Shown here in pieces: positions 8,604 through 16,620 of a DNA stretch of 36,204 nt. The notes under the pieces are model-generated. The model ran no database searches. It worked only from the letters and a program-made list of their open reading frames with translations, and had not been told where the DNA came from. The DNA lies in the NCBI GenBank assembly GCA_036276235.1, contig DATBDZ010000332.1, positions 1 through 36,204 of the forward strand, in the 5' to 3' direction. Position 1 is the stretch's first letter. Each line of letters starts with the position of its first letter. Origin of the DNA: JANWHF01 sp036276235 (lineage in GTDB: Bacteria > Planctomycetota > Phycisphaerae > Tepidisphaerales > Tepidisphaeraceae). The position numbers and the translations under genes were made by a program.

Positions 8604-9466
8604 GCGCTCTTCGATTCCGCAGTGGCGGCGTGCATGCTTGCGTCGTAACCCACGAGCACAATCTTGTGCCGGTCTGCAAGCTCGAGAACCTTCTGCTTTT
8701 CCAGGAGGATCGTCTTACCCACTTCGAGCACCAGACAGGCGGCGCGGGCGGCGGCGAGTTTTTCGATTGTTGTCGTGCCGACTGTTGGCACATCCAGCCG
8801 CATGTCCTGGGTTCTGTTGGCGACTTTGATCAGCGTCCACCCGCCGACTTTGCAGAGCTTGCCGGCGCGCTCGATCATCGCGTTGGTCCCTTCCACCGCT
8901 TCGACCGCAATCACATCGCGATCGAGCAGCGCGATCGATTGCCCGATATCCATGCGGCTGATCGTCTGGCACACCTCATAGCCGAAGCGGATATCGTCCC
9001 ATTGGGCGGCAGTGGGCTGGCGGCGCGTCATCACTCCTGGCGCGGCCATCTGATCGGCACAATATTGCGTCGAATCGAGCAAGGTAATTCCCGCGGAAGC
9101 GAATTCCTCCGCCAGCGCGCCCAGGATTGCCTGCGGACGTTTGTCGCGCCGGATGATCTTCCAAATCATCCGCAGCGCTCGAAGATCGGGAATATACCGG
9201 AACCATCGCCAGCGGTCATAGAGCTGGGTCTTATCGACGCGGCCGACGACGATCGCCTCGGTGCAGCCTGCCTCCTTGAGCGTGCGAATCCATTGATTCA
9301 TCCGCAGCAGCCCCACCCAGCGAAAAGCGTCGCATTCGCGCGCCAGGTCCGGCCATGCATGACCGGCGAGTGCCGCGCAAACCACTCGGCGGCCGGCGGA
9401 CCGCGCGCCGCGCGCCACAAGCACCGGGAAAACACCTTCGCCGGCAATTAATCCGAGGGGGGACAT
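8600..9466 (-). CDS. lpxI: UDP-2,3-diacylglucosamine pyrophosphatase LpxI
   Basis: 288 aa, typical of LpxI (formerly DUF1009). LpxI hydrolyses UDP-2,3-diacylglucosamine to lipid X and UMP in lipid A synthesis, replacing LpxH in many bacteria. Visible family features are the N-terminal LGLIAGEGVFPVLVARGAR, the LRMNQWIRTLKEAGCTEAI and VGRVDKTQLYD region, and the C-terminal domain with DIGQSIALLDRDVIAVEAVEGTNAMIERAG and a late DMRLDVPTVGTTTIEKL. The start is the ATG at 9466; no clear ribosome site is visible. It implies a Gram-negative outer membrane with lipid A. moaD follows with a 4-nt overlap. Confidence 0.93.
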   Translation of the reverse strand: MSPLGLIAGEGVFPVLVARGARSAGRRVVCAALAGHAWPDLARECDAFRWVGLLRMNQWIRTLKEAGCTEAIVVGRVDKTQLYDRWRWFRYIPDLRALRMIWKIIRRDKRPQAILGALAEEFASAGITLLDSTQYCADQMAAPGVMTRRQPTAAQWDDIRFGYEVCQTISRMDIGQSIALLDRDVIAVEAVEGTNAMIERAGKLCKVGGWTLIKVANRTQDMRLDVPTVGTTTIEKLAAARAACLVLEVGKTILLEKQKVLELADRHKIVLVGYDASMHAATAESKSA

Positions 9467-9529
9467 CGCGGGAGATTGTAAGGGGAAACAGGAAGGCGCG
9501 AAGGGCGAAGCACGCGACCAGGCTCTTCT

Positions 9530-9634
9530 CCCTCCCTCGGTACTCCGGGGGAGGGCTGGGGAGGGGGTTGTGTAGAAACAATGTCTGTCACGCGAACCCC
9601 CTCCCTAACCCTCCCCCGGAGTACCGAGGGAGGG
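9530..9634. repeat. Family B element, copy 1
   Basis: About 105 bp. The end hairpins pair CCCTCCCTCGG with CCGGGGGAGGG (one mismatch) around TACT, cores at 9540-9545 and 9619-9624. The two ends are exact reverse complements. The interior has GGGGGTTGTGTAGAA and GCGAACCCCC, shared with copy 3 at 35009. It lies between two minus-strand genes. Confidence 0.93.
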
Positions 9635-9661
9635 GATTGTTGTCGCTGCCGAGGCTGCACC

Positions 9662-10198
9662 TCAAATCTCATAATCCGGATGCAACGCCGCGCCCAGCCG
9701 CTTTTGATAATGCTCCGGCAGCGACAGTTGCCGTTCCCATCGGCGGCCGATGATTCGCAGCGCGAAGTATGCCGTCGCATACGCTCCGCCGACGAACAGC
9801 GTGGAGAGCGCGGCCCAGACGCGGCGCTCGGAGCGGAAGATGATGTTTGACGCGACGTAGAGCAGGAACGCTACGAAGATGAAGCGAAGCGTTCGTTCGG
9901 AGGTCCACCCGCGCGTGACGATCCATGCGCCGATCAGCGCGCCGACGGCAAATGTCACCGCCAGCGTCATCGCCGCCGGCCAATCGACCATGCCTGCTTT
10001 CCAATATCTCCAGACGGCAAAGATCCCGATCGGCGGCAGCAGCATCGCCAGGCTCGTCCCGATGGCCCGCTGCTGGCTGAAATGAAAAATCACCACGAGT
10101 GCGGGAATGACCAGCGCTCCCCCGCCGATGCCCAGCAGGCCGCTGATGACGCCGATGCCGAGGCCCAGCAACAATAATTTGACAAGCATCGCCGCATC
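9662..10198 (-). CDS. Short TauE/SafE-family membrane permease
   Basis: 178 aa. The first helix carries the family signature GIGVISGLLGIGGGALVIPAL, and the next region AIGTSLAMLLPPIGIFAVWRYW also fits TauE/SafE (sulfite/sulfoacetate exporter, DUF81). Five hydrophobic segments are visible. Typical members have about 250 aa and seven or eight helices from two repeats, so this is close to a half-length form and might work as a dimer; that is inference. The C-terminus is charged and ends cleanly. ATG at 10198 is preferred because GGAG lies 6 nt upstream; ATG at 10210 is possible. The substrate is unknown; small sulfur-containing anions are usual for the family. Confidence 0.82.
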   Translation of the reverse strand, partial: DAAMLVKLLLLGLGIGVISGLLGIGGGALVIPALVVIFHFSQQRAIGTSLAMLLPPIGIFAVWRYWKAGMVDWPAAMTLAVTFAVGALIGAWIVTRGWTSERTLRFIFVAFLLYVASNIIFRSERRVWAALSTLFVGGAYATAYFALRIIGRRWERQLSLPEHYQKRLGAALHPDYEI

Positions 10199-10256
10199 CA
10201 TTCGCCGCTCCATTCCCGGGTTTGCGTGACCGCGATTTTCGTCAAAACACGACAAC

Positions 10257-10311
10257 GGCGGGCAGTGCCCGCCCTACGTCGTCCTTTATCGTAGGGCGGG
10301 CACTGCCCGCC
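10257..10311. repeat. Family D element (GGCGGGC pair)
   Basis: Two 22-nt exact inverted arms at 10257-10278 and 10290-10311. Each arm contains a 7-bp hairpin GGCGGGC/GCCCGCC with a three-base loop, AGT on the left and ACT on the right, followed by CTACG. The layout is like families A and B, but the loop is one base shorter. A half copy lies at 16514-16544. Confidence 0.9.
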
Positions 10312-10332
10312 GATTTCGTCTTGATCTGCCGT

Positions 10333-11493
10333 TTATTCGCCGGTCACTTTTGCCAAGAAATTGAAAAACGCGATCTTCCGCGGCGAATCGATCGTCCAGT
10401 CGGTCGGCACGCCCTGAAATCCCGCCGCGAATCCTTCGCCCTGCCGACGATAATCAAAATAGCCCCATCCCGCTCGCCGGCTGATGGCGGCGAGCATGTC
10501 GTTGCTGGGCTGATCGAAGTTGTAATGATCGTCCTCGTTCACGACGATCGGCTGCCCGCGAAATGTCTGGGCAGCGCGCACCGAATCGATCAGAGCCGCA
10601 AGATCGGTCGGAGTTTTGGCGCCGTTGCCGTGCAGCAAAATGAAATCGCTGACGCCGATCACATCGTCCGGCGGGCGCTTCATTCCTGAGAGACTCACGC
10701 TCACCAGCAGCCGCTTCGCGGGCGACTTCACTTTTCCATACGATCGCCGCTGAACGAGTTGGATCAACTCCGCCACGCGCGGCGGCTGGATGATCGGATG
10801 GTATGCCTTGTTATCGCATTCATTGGCGATCTCGATCACAACATTGCGGTAGCCCTTGTCGATCGTCAGCCAATCGGTGATCGATTCAACTGCATGAATG
10901 ACCGCGCGTTCATCGCGCAGGCGATTTTCCTGGCCGAAATAAAAGAGGCCCAGGATCGGAACCATCCCCAGTTGGTCGGCCCGATCGAGAATTTTCTGCA
11001 GCCGCGAGAGGTACGAGAGGCGCGGCGTACCATCGGGGAGAAAGGCGGAATTGTCCCACGGCTGAACATTCTGGCAGTAGCCGTATGGGCAACCGCCTTG
11101 CAGATTGATGGTGAAGGAAACCAGCCCCGCCCTCCGCCACGCCGGCATGGCGGCGACGAACTCGGCGGTGTTGCGCTTGGGATCCCACGGCCCGTTGGAG
11201 TAATTCCAGCGGCCAACGGTCGCGGGGTTCAGATCATCAAAAACGCCCTGCACCATCCGCGAATTCATGAGCAGCCCCTGCACCTTCAGCCCATCAAAAG
11301 TGCGGCCGGCATAAACGGGATGCCCATTGATCAGAAATGAATCGCCGACGATGGCGGCAGTGGTTTGCGTCGATGGGACCTGCGCCTCGACAGCGGTATT
11401 CCCCCCCGGATTTCCCCCGCAATTCAGGACAACCAGAGCCGGCGCAAACAGCGCGAGCATCATCGCGAGCCGCATCCAGCGCCGATTTTTCAT
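10333..11493 (-). CDS. Secreted glycoside-hydrolase-like (TIM-barrel) protein
   Basis: 386 aa. The start at 11493 has GGAGG 7 nt upstream. The N-terminus is basic then hydrophobic (LAMMLALFAPALVVLN) with a Cys that could be a lipobox, although Asn at -1 is atypical. The body looks like a clan GH-A barrel: IANECDN gives acid/base candidate E225 at the end of a strand (VVIEIANE), and IVVNEDDH gives nucleophile candidate E320, a spacing normal for the clan. Other barrel elements are AGLVSFTINLQGG and GMVPILGLFYFGQEN. No family number can be assigned by eye. A polysaccharide-degrading role at the envelope is likely but the substrate is unknown. Confidence 0.72.
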   Translation of the reverse strand: MKNRRWMRLAMMLALFAPALVVLNCGGNPGGNTAVEAQVPSTQTTAAIVGDSFLINGHPVYAGRTFDGLKVQGLLMNSRMVQGVFDDLNPATVGRWNYSNGPWDPKRNTAEFVAAMPAWRRAGLVSFTINLQGGCPYGYCQNVQPWDNSAFLPDGTPRLSYLSRLQKILDRADQLGMVPILGLFYFGQENRLRDERAVIHAVESITDWLTIDKGYRNVVIEIANECDNKAYHPIIQPPRVAELIQLVQRRSYGKVKSPAKRLLVSVSLSGMKRPPDDVIGVSDFILLHGNGAKTPTDLAALIDSVRAAQTFRGQPIVVNEDDHYNFDQPSNDMLAAISRRAGWGYFDYRRQGEGFAAGFQGVPTDWTIDSPRKIAFFNFLAKVTGE

Positions 11494-11668
11494 GCGGGAT
11501 CCTCCGGCCTTTATTCTAACCGACAAGGCAAAGGATCGGTGAAGCTGATTTGAAAAGCAAGAATTCGGTCGATGACGCCGTGGCAACAGCGTCGGCGACG
11601 GCTCTGGTTCCCGCCCACGAAGTACGGAAGAGGGAGAAAGGCCGGTAAAGCGTCTCGCACCCGGGCGA

Positions 11669-11896
11669 TCAATCTTCCAGCGAACTCACCGCAACCATCG
11701 GCACTTGATCGATGGCTCGAATGCGGCCCAGCTCGCTTCGGCGGAAACCCAGAAGCGCGGCTACCAGAAACATCGGCAACGTGCAGGCAAACAGTGCCAA
11801 ATCGCGCTGGGCCGCGAGGCTGACCACTACTGCGCAGATAACAGCCATCGCGAGGAAAACGAACAATTCGACCCGATGCGGAATATATCGCTTCAT
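11669..11896 (-). CDS. Small two-helix membrane protein
   Basis: 75 aa from the ATG at 11896. It has a basic N-terminus (MKRYIPHR), then two hydrophobic segments, VELFVFLAMAVICAVVVSLA and LALFACTLPMFLVAALLGF, separated by a short AAQRD turn, and a polar C-terminus. This is a helical hairpin likely to sit in the inner membrane. No family is recognised. The ribosome site is weak (AGGCGG), so the exact start is uncertain. The region 11494-11668 holds nothing I can identify. Confidence 0.5.
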   Translation of the reverse strand: MKRYIPHRVELFVFLAMAVICAVVVSLAAQRDLALFACTLPMFLVAALLGFRRSELGRIRAIDQVPMVAVSSLED

Positions 11897-12010
11897 ATGC
11901 CGGTAACCGCCTTGCTTGTTACTTGTTTGTCTTAAGACGACAGCCACAGCCGACTGGTTCGTATTTTAGATAATACCGCGCATCGTCTTGGAATTCACGC
12001 GTTATGACAT

Positions 12011-12354
12011 CGTGGCATCGGCGTCCCGCCCTTCGTTCTTCACAACGGGGGCCGTTGAATTCCGAAATCCGAATCCCCGAAATCCGAATCAAATCCGAAT
12101 GACCGAATTCCGAATTGAGGAAACCACGAAGTGCACGAAGGGACCACGAAGAACCACGAAGGACGAATCAGGCTGTTTGTTCTTCGTGGCCCTTAGTGTT
12201 CCTCTTGGCGTCCTTAGTGGTTTCTGCTTTCGGATTTCTTCATTCGGACTTCGGAATTCCTTCGGATTTCGGGGATTCGGATTTCGAATTTCGAGCCCGC
12301 CTCTGTGTCTCCGTGCCTTGTGGTGAAGATCACTGGCGGGACGCCCGTGCCACG
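12011..12354. repeat. 344-bp nested inverted repeat
   Basis: The outer arms (12011-12030 and 12335-12354) are near-exact reverse complements with the words CGTGGCA and GGCGTCCCGCC. Inside, 12064-12088 is an exact reverse complement of 12261-12285 (25 nt, GAAATCCGAATCCCC words). Deeper, words CCACGAAG and GAGGAAACCAC face CTTCGTGG and AGTGGTTTC. The right outer arm ends at the base next to the DUF1501 stop codon. Short words recur in tandem in each arm. No ORF of value lies inside, and 11948-12010 holds nothing recognised. Confidence 0.85.
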
Positions 12355-13740
12355 TTACGTCAGCAGATCGTGCATGACCTGGCCGTACACATCCGTCAGG
12401 CGGAAATCGCGGCCGGCGTAGCGGTAGGTTAGCTTTTCGTGGTCCAGGCCCATGACGTGCAGGAGCGTTGCGTGCAGATCGTGAATGGAGACGCGATCTT
12501 CGACGGCGCGGAAGCCGAACTCGTCGGTTTGGCCGTAGGAGAATCCGCCCTTGAAGCCGCCGCCGGCCATGAACATGGTGAAGCCGTAGGGGTTGTGGTC
12601 GCGTCCGTCGCCACTTTCGGAGACGGGGGTGCGGCCAAACTCGCCGCCCCAGACGACCGCCGTCTCATTGAGCAGCCCGCGGCGTTTGAGGTCGGAAATC
12701 AGGGCGGCCGACGCCTGATCCATATCCGGGCAACGTTGCCGCAGGTTTCGGTTGATCTTGCTGTGATCGTCCCAGGGCTGGCCGGGGCCGTAGTAGACGT
12801 GGACTGTACGGACGCCGCGCTCCACGAGGCGACGCGCGAGCAGGCAGCCGTTGGCGAAGGGCGAGCTGCCGTATTGTTCGCGAACCGCCGCCGGCTCGGC
12901 TTGCACATCGAAGGCGTCCGTCGCTTCAAACTGCATGCGATAGGCGGTCTCCATCGCCTGGATGCGGCCTTCGAGATATTCATCCTCGCCAAACGATTTT
13001 TCGTGCGAGCGATTGAGCGACTGAATGAGATCAAGCTGGCGGCGTTGGGTCGGCGCATCGAGCTGGCGATTGCGCAGATCGCGAATCATTGCTTCCGGCC
13101 GCGTCTGCGAATCATCGAAGCCTGTTCCCTGATATCGTGCCGGCAGGAATCCGCTGCGCGCGCCGGGACCACCGCCGCCGCCCGGGCCGAGCACGACAAA
13201 TCCGGGGAGGTTTTGGTTTTCGGTGCCAAGGCCGTAGGAAATCCAGGATCCCATCGATGGCCGCGTGGCGGCGATGTTGCCCGAGTGAAAGAGGCTGCGC
13301 GCGGGCGTGTGCGTCGGGTTGAATGTGTACATCGATTTAACGATGCAAATGTCATCGATGATCGAGGCTATCTTTGGCAGCAATTCACTGACATCGATCC
13401 CCGCCTTGCCGTATTTTTTGAATGCAAAGGGAGAGGGGTACAGCCCGCCGGTCGTGCGCTCGGTGCGGAGATTCACCACATCCGGCCGCTGGCCGGCGTA
13501 CTTGGCCAGCGAGGGCTTCGGGTCGAACATGTCCATGTGAGATGGACCGCCGGGTAGAAACAACACGATGTTATGCTTCGCGCGCGGCGCAATGTGCGGC
13601 CCAAAGCGATGCACCGGCAGCGCTGCCGAAGAAGCCGCGCGGCTCTGATCGGCGAGGATGCCCATCAGGCCGACCGCGCCCAGGCCGGCGCCAAGCGACT
13701 GAATGAATGATCTTCGCGATGGAACGTTGGTCACGGCCAA
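12355..13740 (-). CDS. DUF1501 Tat-exported sulfatase-like protein
   Basis: 461 aa. The N-terminal SRRSFIQSLGAGLGAVGLMG is a twin-arginine signal (R9, R10), so it is exported folded. DUF1501 belongs to the alkaline phosphatase/sulfatase superfamily. Visible motifs are NIVLFLPGGPSHMDMFDPKP near residue 57, VVWGGEFGRTPVSESGDGRD in the second half and a late DLHATLLHVMGLDHEKLTY. DUF1501 genes sit next to DUF1549/DUF1553 genes in planctomycetes and Verrucomicrobia; here the start overlaps the end of that partner by 10 nt. The pair is commonly linked with degradation of sulfated or complex polysaccharides, but activity has not been shown for most members. Confidence 0.93.
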   Translation of the reverse strand: MAVTNVPSRRSFIQSLGAGLGAVGLMGILADQSRAASSAALPVHRFGPHIAPRAKHNIVLFLPGGPSHMDMFDPKPSLAKYAGQRPDVVNLRTERTTGGLYPSPFAFKKYGKAGIDVSELLPKIASIIDDICIVKSMYTFNPTHTPARSLFHSGNIAATRPSMGSWISYGLGTENQNLPGFVVLGPGGGGGPGARSGFLPARYQGTGFDDSQTRPEAMIRDLRNRQLDAPTQRRQLDLIQSLNRSHEKSFGEDEYLEGRIQAMETAYRMQFEATDAFDVQAEPAAVREQYGSSPFANGCLLARRLVERGVRTVHVYYGPGQPWDDHSKINRNLRQRCPDMDQASAALISDLKRRGLLNETAVVWGGEFGRTPVSESGDGRDHNPYGFTMFMAGGGFKGGFSYGQTDEFGFRAVEDRVSIHDLHATLLHVMGLDHEKLTYRYAGRDFRLTDVYGQVMHDLLT

Positions 13741-16280
13741 AACAACACCTCATTAGTATTCAAAAGTGCCTGCGCATACTGCTCGGTAGTCCCACCGGCA
13801 GAAAGGTAATCCGCCGCCAGCTTCAGTTCCTCTTCACTGGGATCGCGCGAAAAAACCTGGTGATACATCGCTCGAACACGATCCGCTCCCTGCGGCCGCT
13901 TCTCAACGCTCTTTGCCAGCGCTGCCGCCTGGTTTTGCATGAAGGCGCTGTTCATGGCAAATAATTGCTGGAGCGGCGTAGTCGTCACTTCGCGGCCGGG
14001 GCTGTGCATTGTCGCTTCGGGGAAATCGAAAAGCTGGAACAGGTTATTGAGCCGCCCACGGGCGACGCGGGCGTAGACGGTACGGCGATTATTGCCCGGC
14101 TGATCAGCGTCCATCGAAACGCCGAACATTTTCTCGTCGAGCGTTCCGCTGGCCTGGAGGATGCAATCGCGCATCGCCTCGACATCGAGCCGGCGCGGGC
14201 TCATCCGCCAGATGAGCCGATTGGTCGGGTCGGCGGCCATCGCATCGTCACGTGGATGGCTCGCCTGCCGATACGCCGCCGAGAGCATGATCTCCTTGTG
14301 CAGCCATTTCATCGACCAGCCGTTGGCGATGAATCGTGCCGCCAGATCATCAAGCAACTGCGGATGCGTGGGCTTTTCTCCTTGCGCACCAAAATCGCTT
14401 TGCGTCGCAACGAGCGGCTTGCCGAAATGCCAGGCCCAGACGCGATTCACGATGACGCGAGCCGCCAGCGGCTTGCCGTCGGTGAAGATTTTTTCCGCCA
14501 GCTCGCGCCGTCCCGATCCATCATGAAACGTCGCATCGTCTTTCGACAGAACGGCCAGAAATCGGCGCGGCGAAACATCGCCCGGCCGCGCCACGTTTCC
14601 ACCCGGAAGCACGTGCATATCGCGCGCCTCGCCGGGATGGATATCGATCATCGTGAGATCGGGATCGGAGCCATCGACGTAAGTGCCCGCGTCGAAGACA
14701 GCCTGGAAGAATGGCGCGGTGGAACCTCCGCGTCCGCCGCGCCGGCCATTGCCGGCGGCTACCGCATTGGCGGCTCCTGTTGCGGCGCCGCGGCGTCGGC
14801 CCGGCTGAGTTGATGGAGCCTGCGATGACGCCACCTGAAGTACCGGCCGTGTCGTCGGCTGATCCGGATATGGCTGCGGCGGCCGGCCCAACTGATCGAG
14901 CTGCGCGTACATCTCCGGATGCTTGTCTTTCAGGAACGACATCTCCTGCTTGATCTGCTCAATCTCGGCGGCAAAGCGCTCAACTTTTTGCCGCGCCTCT
15001 TTGGGCTTGCTCCCTGGCTCGCCGCGCATGAGGTTCGCGACGTAGCTCAGATAAAAGAGCCGCTGCTCGGCGGCCATGAACCGCGCCTCAACCCCCGGCT
15101 CCACTTCCGCCAGCGGGCGCGGCACCTGCACGATCGACGCGAAAATCCCCTGCAAACTGTAATAATCCTTCGTTGTGATCGGATCGAATTTATGATCGTG
15201 GCATCGGGCACACGCGACGGTCATCCCCAAAAACCCGCGCGTGACGGTATCGATCCGCTCGTCCCAGTCATCATTGCAAAGCGTCTCGATCACATCCTTC
15301 GAGAGGCGGCCGTCCTTGTGATAGACCGGCCCGGCGCCGAGGAATCCGAGCGCCACCAAATCCTGGCGCGATGTGCCCGGCATTTCGTCAGCGGCCAATT
15401 GCAGCTTGACGAAGCGGTCATAGGGAACATCCTGATTGAGCGCGCCGATCACCCAATCGCGATACCGCCAGGCAAAACCGTACGGCGGATTCGTCGCCTC
15501 GCTCGTGGGGTTGTCCTCGGCGTATCGCACAACGTCCAGCCAATAACGGCCCCACCGCTCGCCGTAATGATCGGACGCGAGCAATCGATCGATCAGCTTT
15601 TCATACGCGCCCGGCGAATCATCTTTCGCGAATGCTTCAACCTCGTCATAAGTTGGCCGCAGCCCGGTCAGATCAAGATAAGCCCGCGTGATGAGCGTTC
15701 GCCGATCCGCTGGCGGCGAGGGTTTTAAGCCCACCTCTTCCAATTTCGCCAGGACGAATTGATCGGTCTTGCGCTGAACCCAGGATTCATCGCTCACCAC
15801 TGGCGGCGAAATCTCCATCACCGGCTGAAACGCCCACCACTTCCGCCCGGTCTCCAGATCCATTCCCCGTTTCTCGGCGACCACCGGCGCGCCGGCTACA
15901 GGCTCGCGCGGATCAGGCGCTCCCAATTTCACCCATGCCTCAAACCACTGAATCTGCTGAGCCGACAGCTGCTCCTTGGGCGGCATCTTCAATTCCGGAT
16001 CGGTCCAGTGAATCGCCTCGATCAGCCGGCTCTTCTCCGGTTGTCCCGGCACCAGGACCGGCCCACCGGCCCCGCCTTTGGCCACTCCCTGCCGTGAATC
16101 CAGCCACAGCTTCCCCTTCACCTTTTCGGCTTTCGCCGAATGGCATTGATAGCATCGCTCAACCAGCAAAGGACGAATATGCTGCTCAAAGAGGGCCAAG
16201 CCCTCGGAGGAATCGGAGGCGTAGGTCGCAGAAGTAAGGGCAAGCGCAGATACAAAAAGCAGAATCCAACGCATCATCAA
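13731..16280 (-). CDS. PSCyt1-DUF1549-DUF1553 exported cytochrome-like protein
   Basis: 849 aa. Signal peptide WILLFVSALALTSATYA, then a planctomycete-type cytochrome c domain (PSCyt1) with heme motif C43-C46-H47 in RCYQCH. DUF1549 is at about 145-355 (KWWAFQPV, FVLAKLEEVGLKPSPPADRR, DVVRYAEDN) with a second CxxCH at C357-C360-H361 (CARCHDHKFDP). A coiled segment at about 425-460 precedes a Thr/Pro and Gly/Arg-rich linker. DUF1553 fills the C-terminal third (ARVIVNRVWAWHFGKPLV, SDFGAQGEKPTHPQLLDDLA, PRRLDVEAMRDCIL). The gene precedes DUF1501 and overlaps it by 10 nt. A periplasmic redox protein is likely. Starts at ATG 16277 or 16274 are equally possible. Confidence 0.94.
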   Translation of the reverse strand: MMMRWILLFVSALALTSATYASDSSEGLALFEQHIRPLLVERCYQCHSAKAEKVKGKLWLDSRQGVAKGGAGGPVLVPGQPEKSRLIEAIHWTDPELKMPPKEQLSAQQIQWFEAWVKLGAPDPREPVAGAPVVAEKRGMDLETGRKWWAFQPVMEISPPVVSDESWVQRKTDQFVLAKLEEVGLKPSPPADRRTLITRAYLDLTGLRPTYDEVEAFAKDDSPGAYEKLIDRLLASDHYGERWGRYWLDVVRYAEDNPTSEATNPPYGFAWRYRDWVIGALNQDVPYDRFVKLQLAADEMPGTSRQDLVALGFLGAGPVYHKDGRLSKDVIETLCNDDWDERIDTVTRGFLGMTVACARCHDHKFDPITTKDYYSLQGIFASIVQVPRPLAEVEPGVEARFMAAEQRLFYLSYVANLMRGEPGSKPKEARQKVERFAAEIEQIKQEMSFLKDKHPEMYAQLDQLGRPPQPYPDQPTTRPVLQVASSQAPSTQPGRRRGAATGAANAVAAGNGRRGGRGGSTAPFFQAVFDAGTYVDGSDPDLTMIDIHPGEARDMHVLPGGNVARPGDVSPRRFLAVLSKDDATFHDGSGRRELAEKIFTDGKPLAARVIVNRVWAWHFGKPLVATQSDFGAQGEKPTHPQLLDDLAARFIANGWSMKWLHKEIMLSAAYRQASHPRDDAMAADPTNRLIWRMSPRRLDVEAMRDCILQASGTLDEKMFGVSMDADQPGNNRRTVYARVARGRLNNLFQLFDFPEATMHSPGREVTTTPLQQLFAMNSAFMQNQAAALAKSVEKRPQGADRVRAMYHQVFSRDPSEEELKLAADYLSAGGTTEQYAQALLNTNEVLFWP

Positions 16281-16334
16281 CGTCTATCGCATCGGGGCGC
16301 GGCTGTTGTAAACGTGACGGCCACGAAGCGTATT

Positions 16335-16470
16335 CTCCCTCTCCCCTGTACTCAGGGGAGAGGGCTGGGGTGAGGGGACAAACGCTGCGACTATCAAGCA
16401 GCGCTGCCTTCGCGACGTACTGTCCCCTCACCCTGCCCTCTCCCCTGAGTACAGGGGAGACGGTTCTGAG
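16335..16470. repeat. Family A element, copy 3 (diverged core)
   Basis: End hairpins with cores 16348-16353 and 16447-16452. The right arm has one change (GAGACGG for GAGAGGG). The interior differs from the other three copies between the GACAAACGC border and GTCCCC; it contains GTACTG at 16415, one base off the hexamer. It lies between divergent genes. Confidence 0.92.
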
Positions 16471-16513
16471 CGACGCCATTCTCGTGTGTGATTCGCGGAT
16501 GTTCTGAAAATGC

Positions 16514-16544
16514 GGCGGGCAGTGCCGGCAATGCCCGCCCTACG
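16514..16544. repeat. Half family D element
   Basis: Single arm GGCGGGCA and TGCCCGCC with the CCTACG tail seen in the element at 10257, but with a ten-base insert (GTGCCGGCAA) in place of the short loop. No partner arm is visible downstream. Confidence 0.6.
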
Positions 16545-16620
16545 CGCGGCCCGCGACGAATTTACTATCGCGTCCGAAAACCGCCAGACATCATCGCTTG
16601 CTTCGCCTACTCTTCGGTAC

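Noticed and set aside
16405..16425. GTACTG in family A copy 3 counted as a hexamer
   Set aside because: It differs by one base and has no clean stem, so it was left out of the count.
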